Positions 17,687 to 27,644 are shown, numbered from the stretch's first letter. The stretch is 64,000 nt of DNA from Massilia sp. PAMC28688 (GCF_019443445.1 NZ_CP080378.1:2480001-2544000), one strand, 5' to 3'. Numbers and translations: made by a program. Notes: a model not told the origin generated them from the letters alone.

Positions 17687-18250
17687 ATGCCCCTGTCTTC
17701 TCCCGTTCCCCGCGCGCTCCGCCATACCCGCGCCATCGAAGTCGCTGCCTACCTGCGCGACGATGGGCTGTGGGATCTTGACGCGCGCATCACTGACGTC
17801 AAGGTCAAGGATGTCACGCTCGCTTCCGGCCTGCGCCCGGGCGGCACCCGCCTGCACGACCTGTCCCTGCGCCTGACCATCAACCTTGAGCTCGTTGTAG
17901 TGGACGCCGAGGTGTCGTCCGACGCCGTGCCCTATCCCGGCTATTGCGACACGGTCGGCCCGGCCTACAAGCAATTGATTGGCTTGTCGCTCATGAAGGG
18001 TTTCCGTGCGGGCATCAAGGAACGACTGTCGGGCGTGCTAGGCTGTACGCACCTGAGCGAACTGGCGCAAATCCTCCCGACGGCTGCCATTCAGGCCTTT
18101 GCCAATGACGTCATCAAGACGCGCGACGGCGATGGCGACGACCTGCTGCCCGACCGCCCGTTTCAAATTGAACGTTGTCATGCCCTGCGCGCCGATGGCC
18201 CGGCAGTGGCCAGGTATTACCCGCGCTGGGTTGCCAAGCCGGTGTCCTAG
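17687..18250 (+). CDS. DUF2889 family conserved protein
   Basis: A 187-residue protein starting MPLSSPVPRALRHTRAIEVAAYLRDDGLWDLDARITDVK, the typical opening of the DUF2889 family. That family is common in Betaproteobacteria between recX and sucC. It has no membrane segment and no known catalytic motif. The function is unknown. A TTG three codons upstream is possible, but the ATG matches the family start better. Confidence 0.85.
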   Translation: MPLSSPVPRALRHTRAIEVAAYLRDDGLWDLDARITDVKVKDVTLASGLRPGGTRLHDLSLRLTINLELVVVDAEVSSDAVPYPGYCDTVGPAYKQLIGLSLMKGFRAGIKERLSGVLGCTHLSELAQILPTAAIQAFANDVIKTRDGDGDDLLPDRPFQIERCHALRADGPAVARYYPRWVAKPVS

Positions 18251-18362
18251 GCCTCACGTAGCGCAGCAGCAGTTTGCAGTCCTCGCAGTCCCGTTTTAGT
18301 TGTTTTGAACCCGCACTTAACCGTATTTCCACATTATCAGTATCAGAAGAAGGGAAGCCAGC

Positions 18363-19532
18363 ATGAAAATCCATGAGTATCAAGGCAAAGAAATCCTCCG
18401 GCAGTTCGGAGTGACGGTACCGCGCGGCATCCCGTGCATGTCCGTGGAAGAAGCCGTCAAGGCTGCCGAAGAGCTGGGCGGCCCGGTCTGGGTAGTCAAG
18501 GCGCAGATCCATGCTGGCGGCCGCGGCAAGGGCGGCGGCGTGAAGGTGGCCAAGTCGATGGAACAGGTCAAGGAATACGCCGAGCAGATCATGGGCATGC
18601 AGCTCAAGACCATCCAGACCGGCCCCGAAGGCCAGAAGGTGCGTCGCCTCCTGATCGAAGAAGGCGCCGACATCAAGAAGGAACTGTATGTGTCGCTGGT
18701 CACCGATCGCATCAGCCAGCGTGTGGTGCTGATGGCTTCCAGCGAAGGCGGCATGGATATCGAAGAAGTCGCGCACAGCAATCCTGAAAAGATCCACCAC
18801 ATCGCGATCGATCCCTCAGTGGGCCTGACCGATGCCGAGATCGACGACATCGCCGGCAAGATCGGCATTCCTCCCGAGTCGTTTGCCGATGCGCGCGTAC
18901 AGTTCCATGGCCTGTACAAGGCATATTGGGAAACCGACGCGTCGCTCGCTGAAATCAACCCGCTGATCGTGACCGGCAGCGGCAAGATCGTCGCCCTGGA
19001 CGCCAAGTTCAACTTTGACTCCAACGCCCTGTACCGCCAGCCCAACATCGTTGCCTACCGTGACCTGGACGAAGAAGATCCGGCCGAAATCGAAGCATCG
19101 AAGTTCGACCTGGCTTACATTTCGCTCGACGGCAATATCGGCTGCCTCGTCAACGGCGCCGGCCTGGCCATGGCCACCATGGACACCATCAAGCTGTTCG
19201 GCGGCGAGCCGGCCAACTTCCTGGACGTGGGCGGCGGTGCCACGGCTGAGAAAGTCACGGAAGCGTTCAAGATCATGCTGAAGAACCCGGGCCTGAAAGC
19301 CATCCTGGTCAACATCTTCGGCGGCATCATGCGCTGCGACGTGATCGCCGAAGGCGTGATCACCGCATCGAAGGCTGTTTCCCTGCAAGTGCCGCTGGTT
19401 GTGCGCATGAAGGGCACCAACGAAGACATCGGCAAGAAGATGCTGGCCGACTCCGGCCTGCCGATCATCGCCGCCGATACGATGGAAGACGCAGCCAAGG
19501 CCGTGGTTGCCGCTGCTGCTGGTAAAGCCTAA
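18363..19532 (+). CDS. sucC: Succinate-CoA ligase (ADP-forming) subunit beta
   Basis: The beta subunit of succinyl-CoA synthetase, the substrate-level phosphorylation step of the TCA cycle. The 389-residue protein has the ATP-grasp N-terminal domain ([41 protein letters not shown]), the EINPLIV segment and the C-terminal CoA-ligase region ([17 protein letters not shown]). The ribosome site AAGGGAAG precedes the ATG, and sucD follows after 15 bases. Confidence 0.97.
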   Translation: MKIHEYQGKEILRQFGVTVPRGIPCMSVEEAVKAAEELGGPVWVVKAQIHAGGRGKGGGVKVAKSMEQVKEYAEQIMGMQLKTIQTGPEGQKVRRLLIEEGADIKKELYVSLVTDRISQRVVLMASSEGGMDIEEVAHSNPEKIHHIAIDPSVGLTDAEIDDIAGKIGIPPESFADARVQFHGLYKAYWETDASLAEINPLIVTGSGKIVALDAKFNFDSNALYRQPNIVAYRDLDEEDPAEIEASKFDLAYISLDGNIGCLVNGAGLAMATMDTIKLFGGEPANFLDVGGGATAEKVTEAFKIMLKNPGLKAILVNIFGGIMRCDVIAEGVITASKAVSLQVPLVVRMKGTNEDIGKKMLADSGLPIIAADTMEDAAKAVVAAAAGKA

Positions 19533-19547
19533 TTCGAAGGAACAAAT

Positions 19548-20429
19548 ATGTCGATCCTGATCAATAAAGATACAAAAGTCATCACCCAGGGAATTACCGG
19601 CAAGACCGGCCAGTTCCACACCCGCATGTGCCGCGACTATGCCAATGGCAAGAATGCCTTTGTCGCAGGCGTGAACCCCAAGAAAGCCGGCGAAGATTTC
19701 GAAGGCATTCCTATTTTTGCCAACGTGGCGGACGCCAAGAAGGAAACCGGCGCCAACGTGTCGGTCATCTACGTGCCGCCGGCCGGCGCCGCTGCTGCCA
19801 TCTGGGAAGCCGTGGAAGCCGAGCTGGACCTGGCCATCTGCATCACCGAAGGCATTCCCGTGCGCGACATGATGGCGCTCAAGGACCGCATGGCCAAGGC
19901 CGGCTCGAAGACCCTGCTGCTGGGCCCTAACTGCCCGGGCCTGATCACGCCGGACGAAATCAAGATTGGCATCATGCCGGGCCATATTCACCGCAAGGGC
20001 CGCATCGGCGTGGTGTCGCGCTCGGGCACGCTGACGTACGAAGCGGTGGGCCAGCTGACCGCGCTGGGCCTGGGCCAGTCCTCGGCTGTCGGTATCGGCG
20101 GCGACCCGATCAACGGCCTCAAGCATATCGACGTCATGAAGATGTTCAATGATGACCCTGATACCGACGCTGTCATCATGATTGGCGAGATCGGCGGCCC
20201 GGACGAAGCCAACGCGGCTTACTGGATCAAGGACAACATGAAAAAGCCGGTGGTCTGCTTCATTGCAGGCGTGACCGCGCCACCGGGCAAGCGCATGGGC
20301 CACGCCGGCGCGCTCATCTCGGGCGGTGCCGACACGGCCCAGGCCAAGCTGGACATCATGGAAGAGTGCGGCATCAAGGCCACCAAGAACCCGTCGGAAA
20401 TGGCCCGTCTGCTGCAGGCCATGTTGTAA
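19548..20429 (+). CDS. sucD: Succinate-CoA ligase subunit alpha
   Basis: The alpha subunit binds CoA and carries the phospho-histidine. The 293-residue protein shows the CoA site near [19 protein letters not shown], then [10 protein letters not shown] and [16 protein letters not shown]. The active His is in [12 protein letters not shown]. It is co-transcribed with sucC and ended by a strong hairpin. Confidence 0.97.
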   Translation: MSILINKDTKVITQGITGKTGQFHTRMCRDYANGKNAFVAGVNPKKAGEDFEGIPIFANVADAKKETGANVSVIYVPPAGAAAAIWEAVEAELDLAICITEGIPVRDMMALKDRMAKAGSKTLLLGPNCPGLITPDEIKIGIMPGHIHRKGRIGVVSRSGTLTYEAVGQLTALGLGQSSAVGIGGDPINGLKHIDVMKMFNDDPDTDAVIMIGEIGGPDEANAAYWIKDNMKKPVVCFIAGVTAPPGKRMGHAGALISGGADTAQAKLDIMEECGIKATKNPSEMARLLQAML

Positions 20430-20461
20430 TTTGTAACGACTTGCTAGGCAGTAGATAATAA

Positions 20462-20485
20462 CGGGGAGCATAATGCTCCCCGTTT
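20462..20485 (+). terminator. Terminator after sucCD
   Basis: CGGGGAGCAT (20462-20471) pairs with ATGCTCCCCG (20473-20482) and is followed by TTT. The real loop is probably the five central bases. It lies 32 bases after the sucD stop. Confidence 0.7.
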
Positions 20486-20521
20486 GCATTGGAATTGCGC
20501 ACAAAATCCGGAGAACGCGAA

Positions 20522-21082
20522 GTGGCAAAAATCATCATTACGTCTGATGGCAAGCTCATCAAGGAAGTGGAACTCGTCAAGGAGAGGATGACCATCGGGC
20601 GCAAGCCGCATAACGATATCGTCATCGACCACCGCGCCGTGAGCAGCGCCCATGCCACCATCACGGTCATGCTGGACGATGCGATCCTGGAAGACTTGGG
20701 CAGTACCAACGGCACCTTTATCCAGGGCGAAAAGGTCACGCGGCGCCAGCTGGCAAGCGGCGACCGGATCACGATCGCCATTTTTGAACTGCAATACCTG
20801 GCCACGCCACCCAAGGCCGCACCGACCGGGAAGGTGGAAGTGATGAACGGCGCGCACAAGGGCAAGACGCTGCCATTGAATAAACCCTTGACCACGGTCG
20901 GCAAGCCGGGCGTGGCGGTGGTGGCCATTACTTATGCAAGTGGTACCTATACAGCAGCCAAGATTGATGGCGAGCAGGGGCCAACGGTCAACGGCGCGGA
21001 GCTGGAACACGAGCCGCGTCGGCTGGTACAGGGTGACGTGCTCGATCTCGCGGGTACGCGCATGGTTTTTTTGGCAAAATAA
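20522..21082 (+). CDS. FHA-domain protein with a second, degenerate FHA-like half
   Basis: A 186-residue cytoplasmic protein. Residues 1-95 form a forkhead-associated phosphothreonine-binding domain: TIGRKPHNDIVIDHRAVSSAHATI, then DLGSTNGTFIQGEKV and L..GDRITIA, with the key Arg, Ser/His and Asn. Residues 100-186 repeat the outline (GKTLPLNKPLTTVGKPG..., TVNGAEL, LVQGDVLDLAG) but lack the GR...SxxH core, so this half may not bind phosphate. The GTG at 20522 has GGAGA upstream. The gene ends about 130 bases before the pilin promoter, and a partner kinase is not in the window. Confidence 0.8.
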   Translation: MAKIIITSDGKLIKEVELVKERMTIGRKPHNDIVIDHRAVSSAHATITVMLDDAILEDLGSTNGTFIQGEKVTRRQLASGDRITIAIFELQYLATPPKAAPTGKVEVMNGAHKGKTLPLNKPLTTVGKPGVAVVAITYASGTYTAAKIDGEQGPTVNGAELEHEPRRLVQGDVLDLAGTRMVFLAK

Positions 21083-21083
21083 G

Positions 21084-21136
21084 TGACAATTTCCGTCAGA
21101 CGTTGCGCTGTTCACGCTCCGCGACAAAAATTGTCA
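21084..21136. repeat. Nine-base inverted repeat upstream of the pilin gene
   Basis: TGACAATTT (21084-21092) and AAATTGTCA (21128-21136) are perfect complements around 35 bases. They could form a hairpin ending the FHA transcript, or mark an operator or activator site about 75 bases upstream of the sigma-54 promoter. No T run follows. Confidence 0.4.
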
Positions 21137-21210
21137 GGTCACGCGCCGAATTTTGACCATTTCCATAATCGAAGATTAACGAATAGCCGCAAATCGATGC
21201 TCGTCTGAGC

Positions 21211-21226
21211 TGGCACACCGATTGCT
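21211..21226 (+). promoter_or_regulatory. Sigma-54 promoter of the pilin gene
   Basis: TGGCAC (21211-21216), five bases, TTGCT (21222-21226) matches the -24/-12 consensus TGGCAC-N5-TTGCW with correct GG-to-GC spacing. It lies 58 bases before the pilin start. Type IV pilin genes are often driven by RpoN with the PilR activator, so the same control is likely here. Confidence 0.85.
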
Positions 21227-21283
21227 ATATCCCTGGTACAGACACCTAGTCTTTGTTGAAGTAAAACCCCAAGGAGATTTACC

Positions 21284-21742
21284 ATGAAATCGATGAAAAT
21301 TGTTAAAAAAGCACAAGCCGGCTTCACCCTGATCGAATTGATGATCGTGGTCGCCATCGTTGGCATCTTGGCTGCTGTCGCACTGCCAGCGTACAAGGAT
21401 TACACGGTACGTGGCCGCGTGTCGGAACTGATCACGAATGCCTCGGCACAAAAGCAAACTATTGCTGAAAATCTGGGCGACGATCCAACTAACCTGGGAA
21501 CGACTGCTAATACAGGCGCTTGCCGCGGGGTGAAGGATACGACCGTCGCGACCACTAATATGGCGAGCATGGCATGCGCAGGCGGTGTAATCACCGTGAC
21601 CGGTACCGCCAAGACTGAAAACGTCGTTCTGAAATTCCGCCCAACTGTGAACGCAGACGGCAATGTGACCTGGACTTGCGGCGCCACCGCTGACACGATG
21701 TTCCGTTTCGTTCCTGCTGAATGCCGTAACGTAGCGTCCTAA
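21284..21742 (+). CDS. pilA: Type IV pilin (PilA-like major pilin)
   Basis: A 152-residue prepilin. The leader [13 protein letters not shown] ends at Gly13. The mature N-terminus [33 protein letters not shown] has the required Glu5 and the hydrophobic assembly helix. The globular part holds a C-terminal cysteine pair (TWTC...PAEC) forming the usual D-loop, and another pair near residues 80-103. The ribosome site AAGGAG is strong, and the promoter is sigma-54. The ligase gene downstream suggests that the pilin is glycosylated. Confidence 0.93.
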   Translation: MKSMKIVKKAQAGFTLIELMIVVAIVGILAAVALPAYKDYTVRGRVSELITNASAQKQTIAENLGDDPTNLGTTANTGACRGVKDTTVATTNMASMACAGGVITVTGTAKTENVVLKFRPTVNADGNVTWTCGATADTMFRFVPAECRNVAS

Positions 21743-21784
21743 TACGAATCTCGTCGCCGTTTTGACGGTAGCGATTCTGTAAAA

Positions 21785-21815
21785 AAATACCCCAGAAATG
21801 GGGTATTTCCGTTTT
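21785..21815 (+). terminator. Terminator after pilA
   Basis: AAATACCCCA (21785-21794), GAAA tetraloop, TGGGGTATTT (21799-21808), then CCGTTTTT. The hairpin lies 43 bases after the pilin stop and probably limits read-through into the ligase gene. Confidence 0.8.
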
Positions 21816-21846
21816 TGGCTTGGCAAATGATTGGGCTGGGTGAGCG

Positions 21847-23298
21847 ATGAACGCTGCAACAAAAAATGCATCGTGGCGTCACGGGATAGTTCTTTCGGGG
21901 GTCCGGGAATGGCCAGTGCTGGTGCTACTAATCGCCAGTATGGCCATGCTAAATCATTTCGCTCCCCATAGCCACAATGCCCAGCGGATCACGCACCTGG
22001 CCTTATTGGCTTTCGCTTCGGCGTATATTTTCATCAGACGCTCGCGGCTCATTTGGCCCAGCAATCCGGCCGGTGGCATCGCACTTCTGCTGTTTTTCTT
22101 ACTTGGTGTGATCTCCTCAAGCCGCGCTTATGCGCCGTCCTATGGCTTCCTGGAGGTTGGATACACGCTGCTGCTCGTTTTGACAGGGTTAGCGGCGGGA
22201 AGGGAAATGGCGGACTCTTACTCAAAGAAGTTGAATTGGGTTCTGACAATCTGCGCGATTGGATGCGCAGCTTATCTTCTCCAGGCTTTCGTGGGCTTGT
22301 CGATATTCGTTCAGATGGGAATTACCCCTGGTGTCGGTGATATCATCCAAAACTTCGAAAATTTTCGGTTTTTCAATCACGCACAAACAGTGACCGTTCC
22401 CCTCCTGGTGCTGCTGTGTTGTCGCGCCAAGACCCAAAAAGTACGGTACGCCGTATTCATTCTCGCGGGGTTTTGGTGGATGTTACTTTTCACTGTGGGT
22501 GGACGCGGGACCATGTTAGGCCTGGGGGCAGGGGTTTTGGTTGCCCTAGTGCTGATGAAGGGGACAGCGAAACTTTTCGTTGGTATGATGGCGCTGACGG
22601 CCATCACAGGGTTCGTTCTGGATTATTTGATTTTTTATCAGTTACCTCCCGTTTTCGGTCTTGAGCCTTTTGGCCATTCAAGCGCATTGGTCGACCGGAC
22701 AGTGCACGACCCGACTAGCTCTCGCACCTATCTATGGCGTCGCTGTTTGCAGATGATCGCTGCTCACCCAATGCTCGGCGTCGGGCCCATGCACTTCGCG
22801 CATGGCGGGATGGATCTCAGACTCGGCAGCCACCCGCATAGTTGGGTTATGCAGTACGCGGCAGAATGGGGCATTCCAGCGGTAATCTGTCTTATCGCGA
22901 CAATCGGTGCGGCCGGACGGCGCCTGTTTTGCCAAGCGAAGGCGCTGGCGACAACAGATGTGTCCGACGGACTGGTCGCGACTGGACTGATTGCAACCGG
23001 GACTGCCATTGTGGTTGACGCGCTGGTGTCAGGTTCCTTCATTATGCCGATAAGTCAGTTGCTTATTGTCACGTACCTGGCATGCGCCAGCGGATGGGTA
23101 TGGTCGAGAACCCGGCCGTCAACATGGACTGTAGTCCCCCAATTTGCGCTGCGAGGCGCGATTGGGATAGCGGTCATCATGGTGGTGCTTGGGGTTTCCG
23201 TTGATGCTGGCGATCTTCCCGGAAGTCACACGGACTACCCTGTTAAGGGTCCGGGTTTTTCAATCTTTCCACGTTTCTGGTTTGACGGGCGTTTCTAG
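21847..23298 (+). CDS. O-antigen ligase-like pilin glycosyltransferase (Wzy_C superfamily)
   Basis: A 483-residue polytopic membrane protein with about eleven hydrophobic helices. The large periplasmic loop region carries LWRRCLQMIAAHPMLGVG, then HAHG-type and HPHSWVMQYAAEWGIPA, the Wzy_C pattern of O-antigen ligases and of pilin oligosaccharyl transferases (PglL, TfpO). Its place directly after pilA resembles pilA-tfpO in Pseudomonas, so attachment of a glycan to the pilin is the best guess. GC is visibly low: 27 of 60 bases in 22201-22260 and 23 of 60 in 22621-22680. That is unlike the flanking genes and suggests transfer. The 122 bases after it up to moaC hold nothing recognised. Confidence 0.82.
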   Translation: MNAATKNASWRHGIVLSGVREWPVLVLLIASMAMLNHFAPHSHNAQRITHLALLAFASAYIFIRRSRLIWPSNPAGGIALLLFFLLGVISSSRAYAPSYGFLEVGYTLLLVLTGLAAGREMADSYSKKLNWVLTICAIGCAAYLLQAFVGLSIFVQMGITPGVGDIIQNFENFRFFNHAQTVTVPLLVLLCCRAKTQKVRYAVFILAGFWWMLLFTVGGRGTMLGLGAGVLVALVLMKGTAKLFVGMMALTAITGFVLDYLIFYQLPPVFGLEPFGHSSALVDRTVHDPTSSRTYLWRRCLQMIAAHPMLGVGPMHFAHGGMDLRLGSHPHSWVMQYAAEWGIPAVICLIATIGAAGRRLFCQAKALATTDVSDGLVATGLIATGTAIVVDALVSGSFIMPISQLLIVTYLACASGWVWSRTRPSTWTVVPQFALRGAIGIAVIMVVLGVSVDAGDLPGSHTDYPVKGPGFSIFPRFWFDGRF

Positions 23299-23420
23299 GC
23301 TGGTGTCATGTGCGCTGCAACTGGCGCAGAGTTGGGCCGCTATCCAGCGCGATGTGATTTTCTTAGTCGTGCACGCGGCCATTGTATACAGCGTTTTGTG
23401 GAAGAAGGGGGCCTTTAGTG

Positions 23421-23918
23421 CTAGACCGAGGCGGTCCAATCCCCTGATTTGCCACCATGCTTTTCCAGCACCCGCACATTGGTCATGACCATGCCGCGGT
23501 CGGCCGCCTTGCACATGTCGTAAATGGTCAGCAAGGCCACCTGCACCGCTGTGAGCGCCTCCATCTCCACCCCCGTCTTGCCCACCGTGTCTACCTGGGC
23601 GCGGCAATGGATACATGACTGCAGCTGATCAATCTCGAATTCCACCGCCACCCGCGTGATCGGCAGCGGATGGCACAGCGGCACCAGGTCGCTGGTGCGC
23701 TTGGCGCCCATGATGGCGGCAATGCGGGCAATGCCGAGCACATCGCCCTTGCGCGCCGTTCCTTCAAGGATAAGCGCCAGCGTGTCAGGTTTCATGACAA
23801 TGGTACCGGCCGCAACGGCAATCCGGTGGGTGTCGGCCTTGCCGCCGACATCCACCATGTGGGCTTGTCCGGCAGCATCGAAGTGGGTGAGGGGAGAAGC
23901 GTTTTTTGGGTCGTTCAT
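23421..23918 (-). CDS. moaC: Cyclic pyranopterin monophosphate synthase MoaC
   Basis: MoaC converts the MoaA product to cyclic pyranopterin monophosphate in molybdenum-cofactor synthesis. The 165-residue protein has [48 protein letters not shown] and [25 protein letters not shown], the active-site regions. The long open frame upstream of the chosen ATG is antisense to the M48 peptidase gene and was not used. The divergent start of the peptidase gene lies about 80 bases away. Confidence 0.95.
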   Translation of the reverse strand: MNDPKNASPLTHFDAAGQAHMVDVGGKADTHRIAVAAGTIVMKPDTLALILEGTARKGDVLGIARIAAIMGAKRTSDLVPLCHPLPITRVAVEFEIDQLQSCIHCRAQVDTVGKTGVEMEALTAVQVALLTIYDMCKAADRGMVMTNVRVLEKHGGKSGDWTASV

Positions 23919-23996
23919 GGTCGTGGTAACAAAGTGTTTCCGATCGGTCGAAGGCAGCGTACATGCGCCACTTGCGGTTATCATAGCATCGTGAAA

Positions 23997-25577
23997 ATGA
24001 AAATTCCTCCTGCCATGCGACTCACACGCTTGCCGCAGCTGGCGCTCGCTGCAGCTGTCGCGGCCGCCATCTCCAGCACGGCGCTGCAGGCGGGCGCCCA
24101 GACGGGCCTGGACCAGAGCTTGCCGATGCTGGGCGACACTGCCCGCGGCGACCTGTCGCCCGTGATGGAGCGGCGCATCGGCGAGGAAATCATGCGCGAC
24201 ATCCGGCGCGACCGCGATTTTCTCGATGACGCGCCGATTGCCGAATACCTCAACAATTTTGGCAGCGCCCTGGTGGCCGCCCAGCCCGGGGCACGGGGCG
24301 AGACCAACGCCGACTTTTATTTCTTTGCCGTGCGCGATGTGCAGCTGAACGCTTTTGCCTTGCCGGGAGGCTTTATTGGCGTGCACTCGGGGCTGCTGCT
24401 GGCGGCGCAGACCGAATCGGAACTGGCCTCCGTCATGGGCCATGAAATCGGCCACGTCACCCAGCGCCATATTGCCCGCATGATCGGCCAGCAAAAGCAG
24501 GATGCGCTCATCCCGCTGGCGGCCTTGCTGCTTGGCGCCCTGGCCGCGCGCGCCAGCGGTGACGCGGCCATGGGCGTGGTCATGGGCGGCCAGGGCCTGG
24601 CGATCCAGCGCCAGCTCAATTTCAGCCGCGAGGCAGAGCGCGAGGCCGACCGCGTGGGCTTTCAAATCATGTCCCAGGGTGGTTACGATACCTCGGGCAT
24701 GGTGGCGTTTTTCGGCAGGATGCAGGCCGCCACGCGCTCCTACTCGGACCTCATGCCTTCCTACCTGCGCAGCCACCCCCTCACCAGCGAGCGCATCTCC
24801 GATATCCAGGCGCGCATTCGCGAAGTGCCGTACCGCCAGCGCGTGGACACGCTCGACTTCCACCTGGTCCGGGCGCGCGCCCGCGTACTGCAGGATGGCA
24901 GTACCCAGGGGCTGGCCGAGACCCAGGCCGCTTTTGAAGCGCAGCAAAAACTGCTCAACCGCCAGCAGCAGGTCAGCGCCCAATATGGCCTGAGCTACCT
25001 GGCCCTCAAGCGCGGCCAGCTGGCCAGCGCCCAGACCTGGCTTGACCGTGCACGGGCGACCCAGCGCGGTACAGAAGGGGCGTTTGCCATCGGTTCATCC
25101 GCCTCCGATGGGGCACCCTTGTTCACTTACCTGCAGCTGGAAATCAAGCTCGCGCCAAGCCAGCCGGAAGCGATTCGCCAGCAAGGTCTCAAGGATGCCG
25201 AACAGGCGCACCGGCGCTATCCGCTGTCGCGCGGCATTGCCCACCAGTATGGCGAAGGCTTGATCAATAATGGGCGTGCGGCCGAGGCCGTCAAGTTCCT
25301 GCGCGACCAGACCTTGCAGTACCGCGAGGAAGTCAAGCTGCACGAATTACTGGCCAAGGCTTACGCGGCGCAAGGCAAGATAAGCTTGCAGCACATTTCA
25401 CTGGCCGAGTATTACGCCCTGCTGGGCGGTAAGGTCGCCGCGCTCGACCAGCTGGCCATTGCCCGCAAGGCCAGCGATGCTTCGTTTTACGACATGGCCC
25501 TGATTGACGCCCGCGAGCGCGAACTGAAAGCGCAGCGGCGCGAAGAGCTCAAGGAAGAAAAAGACGGCAAGAAATGA
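23997..25577 (+). CDS. M48-family periplasmic metalloprotease with TPR region (BepA/YfgC-like)
   Basis: A 526-residue exported protein. An N-terminal signal (about residues 7-35, ending near LQAGAQT) targets it to the periplasm. The zinc site is [12 protein letters not shown] (HEXXH) with the third ligand in [14 protein letters not shown] loop of small residues ([23 protein letters not shown]) lies between them, as in BepA. The C-terminal half from about residue 300 is helical with TPR-like repeats. BepA of E. coli checks LptD and BAM assembly, and a similar outer-membrane quality role is inferred. ATG at 24015 is an alternative start. Confidence 0.88.
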   Translation: MKIPPAMRLTRLPQLALAAAVAAAISSTALQAGAQTGLDQSLPMLGDTARGDLSPVMERRIGEEIMRDIRRDRDFLDDAPIAEYLNNFGSALVAAQPGARGETNADFYFFAVRDVQLNAFALPGGFIGVHSGLLLAAQTESELASVMGHEIGHVTQRHIARMIGQQKQDALIPLAALLLGALAARASGDAAMGVVMGGQGLAIQRQLNFSREAEREADRVGFQIMSQGGYDTSGMVAFFGRMQAATRSYSDLMPSYLRSHPLTSERISDIQARIREVPYRQRVDTLDFHLVRARARVLQDGSTQGLAETQAAFEAQQKLLNRQQQVSAQYGLSYLALKRGQLASAQTWLDRARATQRGTEGAFAIGSSASDGAPLFTYLQLEIKLAPSQPEAIRQQGLKDAEQAHRRYPLSRGIAHQYGEGLINNGRAAEAVKFLRDQTLQYREEVKLHELLAKAYAAQGKISLQHISLAEYYALLGGKVAALDQLAIARKASDASFYDMALIDARERELKAQRREELKEEKDGKK

Positions 25578-25595
25578 GGCGCAGCGCGGCGCAAC

Positions 25596-26186
25596 TCACG
25601 GCGGCGTTGGCAGGCGCGTGAATTGAAAGTGCTCCGGCACCTCGGCGCGCGCGATGCGTTGCACCGGCGTCAGCTTGCCCTGGTAGCGCAGCGCCAGACT
25701 TGCCTCGCGGCCGTCGAGCCACGCCAGGATTGCGTCATCCGACGCGCCTTGGCCATCCATTTCCATGCTCGCCATTAGCTGCGCCACATCGCGGTCATCC
25801 ACCTGCGCAACTTTACCGTCCGTCACGATAATGAGCTCGCCGCCTTCGGTCATGTAGGCCGCGTCCAGCGCCGGCACCGGTGCGCCCGTGTGCAGTACCA
25901 GCCCATGGGCCGGATCGGTGCGGGCCACAAAGGGCGTGCTCTCCAGATTGAGAAATACGCGCTGCGGCCCATTCTGGAAATACCAGCAGCCCCGCTCGTC
26001 AACTGCGTAATTGCGGTTGATAAAAGCGAGCAAGGCGTCCTGGATCACCTTGTCGCCGGGAAGGTTGAAGTGCTGGGCCTGCTCGTCGCGCATGCGCCAG
26101 GCGCCGCGCGCGTCCAGCGCCAGCCAGCCATAACAGTGGGGAACGTTGGGCCACTTGGCCATCGCTTTTTTGACAATATCATCCAT
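25596..26186 (-). CDS. Conserved DUF2946-like protein of Betaproteobacteria
   Basis: A 196-residue soluble protein starting MDDIVKKAMAKWPNVPHCYGWLALDARGAWRMRDEQAQ. The sequence is rich in aromatic residues (WYFQNGPQRVFLNLE, PFVARTD). I recall this as a conserved betaproteobacterial family, possibly named DUF2946, but I am not certain of the number. No catalytic motif or membrane helix is seen. Its ATG overlaps the end of the upstream hydrolase gene by eight bases, so the two are probably co-expressed. Confidence 0.7.
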   Translation of the reverse strand: MDDIVKKAMAKWPNVPHCYGWLALDARGAWRMRDEQAQHFNLPGDKVIQDALLAFINRNYAVDERGCWYFQNGPQRVFLNLESTPFVARTDPAHGLVLHTGAPVPALDAAYMTEGGELIIVTDGKVAQVDDRDVAQLMASMEMDGQGASDDAILAWLDGREASLALRYQGKLTPVQRIARAEVPEHFQFTRLPTPP

Positions 26187-27171
26187 GGCCGCGAGCTTCG
26201 CACAGTTCAGCGCGGATCGGCGCGCGCCAGCCATCTTTCCCTTCCAGGAATTTGATCAGCTTGCGCGGCAGCCAGTCCAGTCGGCCGGGCCAGGGCCCCG
26301 CCACGAAGCCGACATGGCCGCCATGGGCCGGATACTCCAGCGTCACCTGGGGCGACGCCTTGCGCGGCAAATAGTCGGCCGGCAGGAATGGATCATTCAT
26401 GGCATTGAGCACCAGGGTGGGAACGGTGATGTCCTGCAGCACATGCCTGGCGCTGGCCCGGTCCCAATAATCGTTCGTATCCTTGTAACCGTGCAGGGGT
26501 GCGGTGACGACATTGTCAAAGGCGTACAGGTCGCGCGCCGATAGCAGGGCTTCGCGGTCGAACAAGCCGGGGAACTGCTCCAGCTTGGCCAGGCATTTGG
26601 GCTTGAGTGTCTTGAGGAACATGCGCGTGTAGATCATGTTCAAGCCGGAGCCCAGCGACTCACCGCCACGGGCCAGGTCCAGCGGCGCGGACACGGCGCA
26701 GGCAGCGTCGACAAATTCGGCCGAGCGCTGCGATTCGCCCAGCCAGCGCAGCAAGGCATTACCACCGAGCGAGACGCCGGTGGCATACAGCTTGCCGCGC
26801 AGGCGCGGGCGCAGGCGGCGCAAGATCCAGTCGATTTCGCCCGCATCGCCCGAATGGTAAAAGCGCGGGGCGCGGTTGAGTTCCCCGGAACAGCCGCGAA
26901 AGTGGGGAATCACGCCATTCCAGCGCCGCGCCGCCACCGCCGCCATCAGGGCGCGTGCGTAGTGACTGTTGGACGAGCCTTCCAGGCCGTGGAACAGCAC
27001 GACCGTGGGGCGGCCCGGTTTGCCATCGACAAAATCGACATCGACAAAGTCGCCGTCCTCGGTATCCCAGCGCTCGCGCCGGTAAGTGACGGCGGGCTTG
27101 TCCATGCACACGGCGGGGTAGATGGTTTGCAGGTGGCCGCCAGGCAGCCACAGGGGGGAGGTATAGCGCAT
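26179..27171 (-). CDS. YheT-family alpha/beta hydrolase
   Basis: A 330-residue alpha/beta hydrolase. VVLFHGLEGSSNSHYARAL is the oxyanion region. The nucleophile Ser is in ATGVSLGGNALLRWLGE, the acid in NAMNDPFLP, and the His in YPAHGGHVGFV. The opening YTSPLWLPGGHLQTIYPA is typical of the YheT/ABHD1-3 branch. The substrate is unknown, probably an ester of lipid type. The start lies five bases after the stop of the NTF2-like gene. Confidence 0.88.
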   Translation of the reverse strand: MRYTSPLWLPGGHLQTIYPAVCMDKPAVTYRRERWDTEDGDFVDVDFVDGKPGRPTVVLFHGLEGSSNSHYARALMAAVAARRWNGVIPHFRGCSGELNRAPRFYHSGDAGEIDWILRRLRPRLRGKLYATGVSLGGNALLRWLGESQRSAEFVDAACAVSAPLDLARGGESLGSGLNMIYTRMFLKTLKPKCLAKLEQFPGLFDREALLSARDLYAFDNVVTAPLHGYKDTNDYWDRASARHVLQDITVPTLVLNAMNDPFLPADYLPRKASPQVTLEYPAHGGHVGFVAGPWPGRLDWLPRKLIKFLEGKDGWRAPIRAELCEARGHG

Positions 27172-27176
27172 CAATC

Positions 27177-27605
27177 CTAGTGCAGGCTGGAACCGGCGTG
27201 GTGCACCGATGGCACCGGCCCGGGCGCCACCGACACATGGTGCAGCACCATGCGCCAGCCTTGCGGCGTCTTCATGTAGACATTGGTGGCCACCAGGTGG
27301 GCCGGCTCGGCGCTGGCGGTGGAGGTCACGCCCTCGACCACCGTATGCACGGAGCACATCAGGTTATTGGTCTCGTATAATTGCGATGGACGAATCTGCA
27401 GCCCGCCCTTTTCCAGGATGGCTTCCCACGATTGCTGGATGGCAGCGTGGCCGTGCAGGCGCGGCCCGCCCGGGTGGACGCAAATGATTTCCTCGTCTTC
27501 CGCAAACAGCGCCATGAGCGTTTCGACATCGGCGCGGTTCAGTGCCTCATAGAATGCAGCTTCGACCTCGGCGGCACTGCCATTCATTTGTTTGACTTGT
27601 TTCAT
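27177..27605 (-). CDS. NTF2-like (SnoaL/DUF4440-type) protein
   Basis: A 142-residue single-domain protein with the NTF2-like cone pattern: VEAAFYEALNRADVETLMALFAEDEEIICVHPGG..., then an AAIQQSWEAIL helix and an RMVLHHVSVAPG C-terminal strand. Such proteins act as isomerases, hydrolases or ligand binders, and residues alone do not decide. GGAG lies eight bases before the ATG. It is the first gene of a small run with yheT and the DUF gene. Confidence 0.78.
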   Translation of the reverse strand: MKQVKQMNGSAAEVEAAFYEALNRADVETLMALFAEDEEIICVHPGGPRLHGHAAIQQSWEAILEKGGLQIRPSQLYETNNLMCSVHTVVEGVTSTASAEPAHLVATNVYMKTPQGWRMVLHHVSVAPGPVPSVHHAGSSLH

Positions 27606-27644
27606 GCGAGTCTCCAGCGGCGCAGGGAAGCTTCGCGCCTTCGG

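Noticed and set aside
18816..20528. A 570-codon minus-strand frame across sucC and sucD
   Set aside because: It is a shadow of two certain genes, with low-complexity composition and no recognisable domain.
23919..24983. N-terminal extension of moaC by 355 codons
   Set aside because: The extension is antisense to the M48 peptidase gene, and MoaC family length fits the ATG at 23918.
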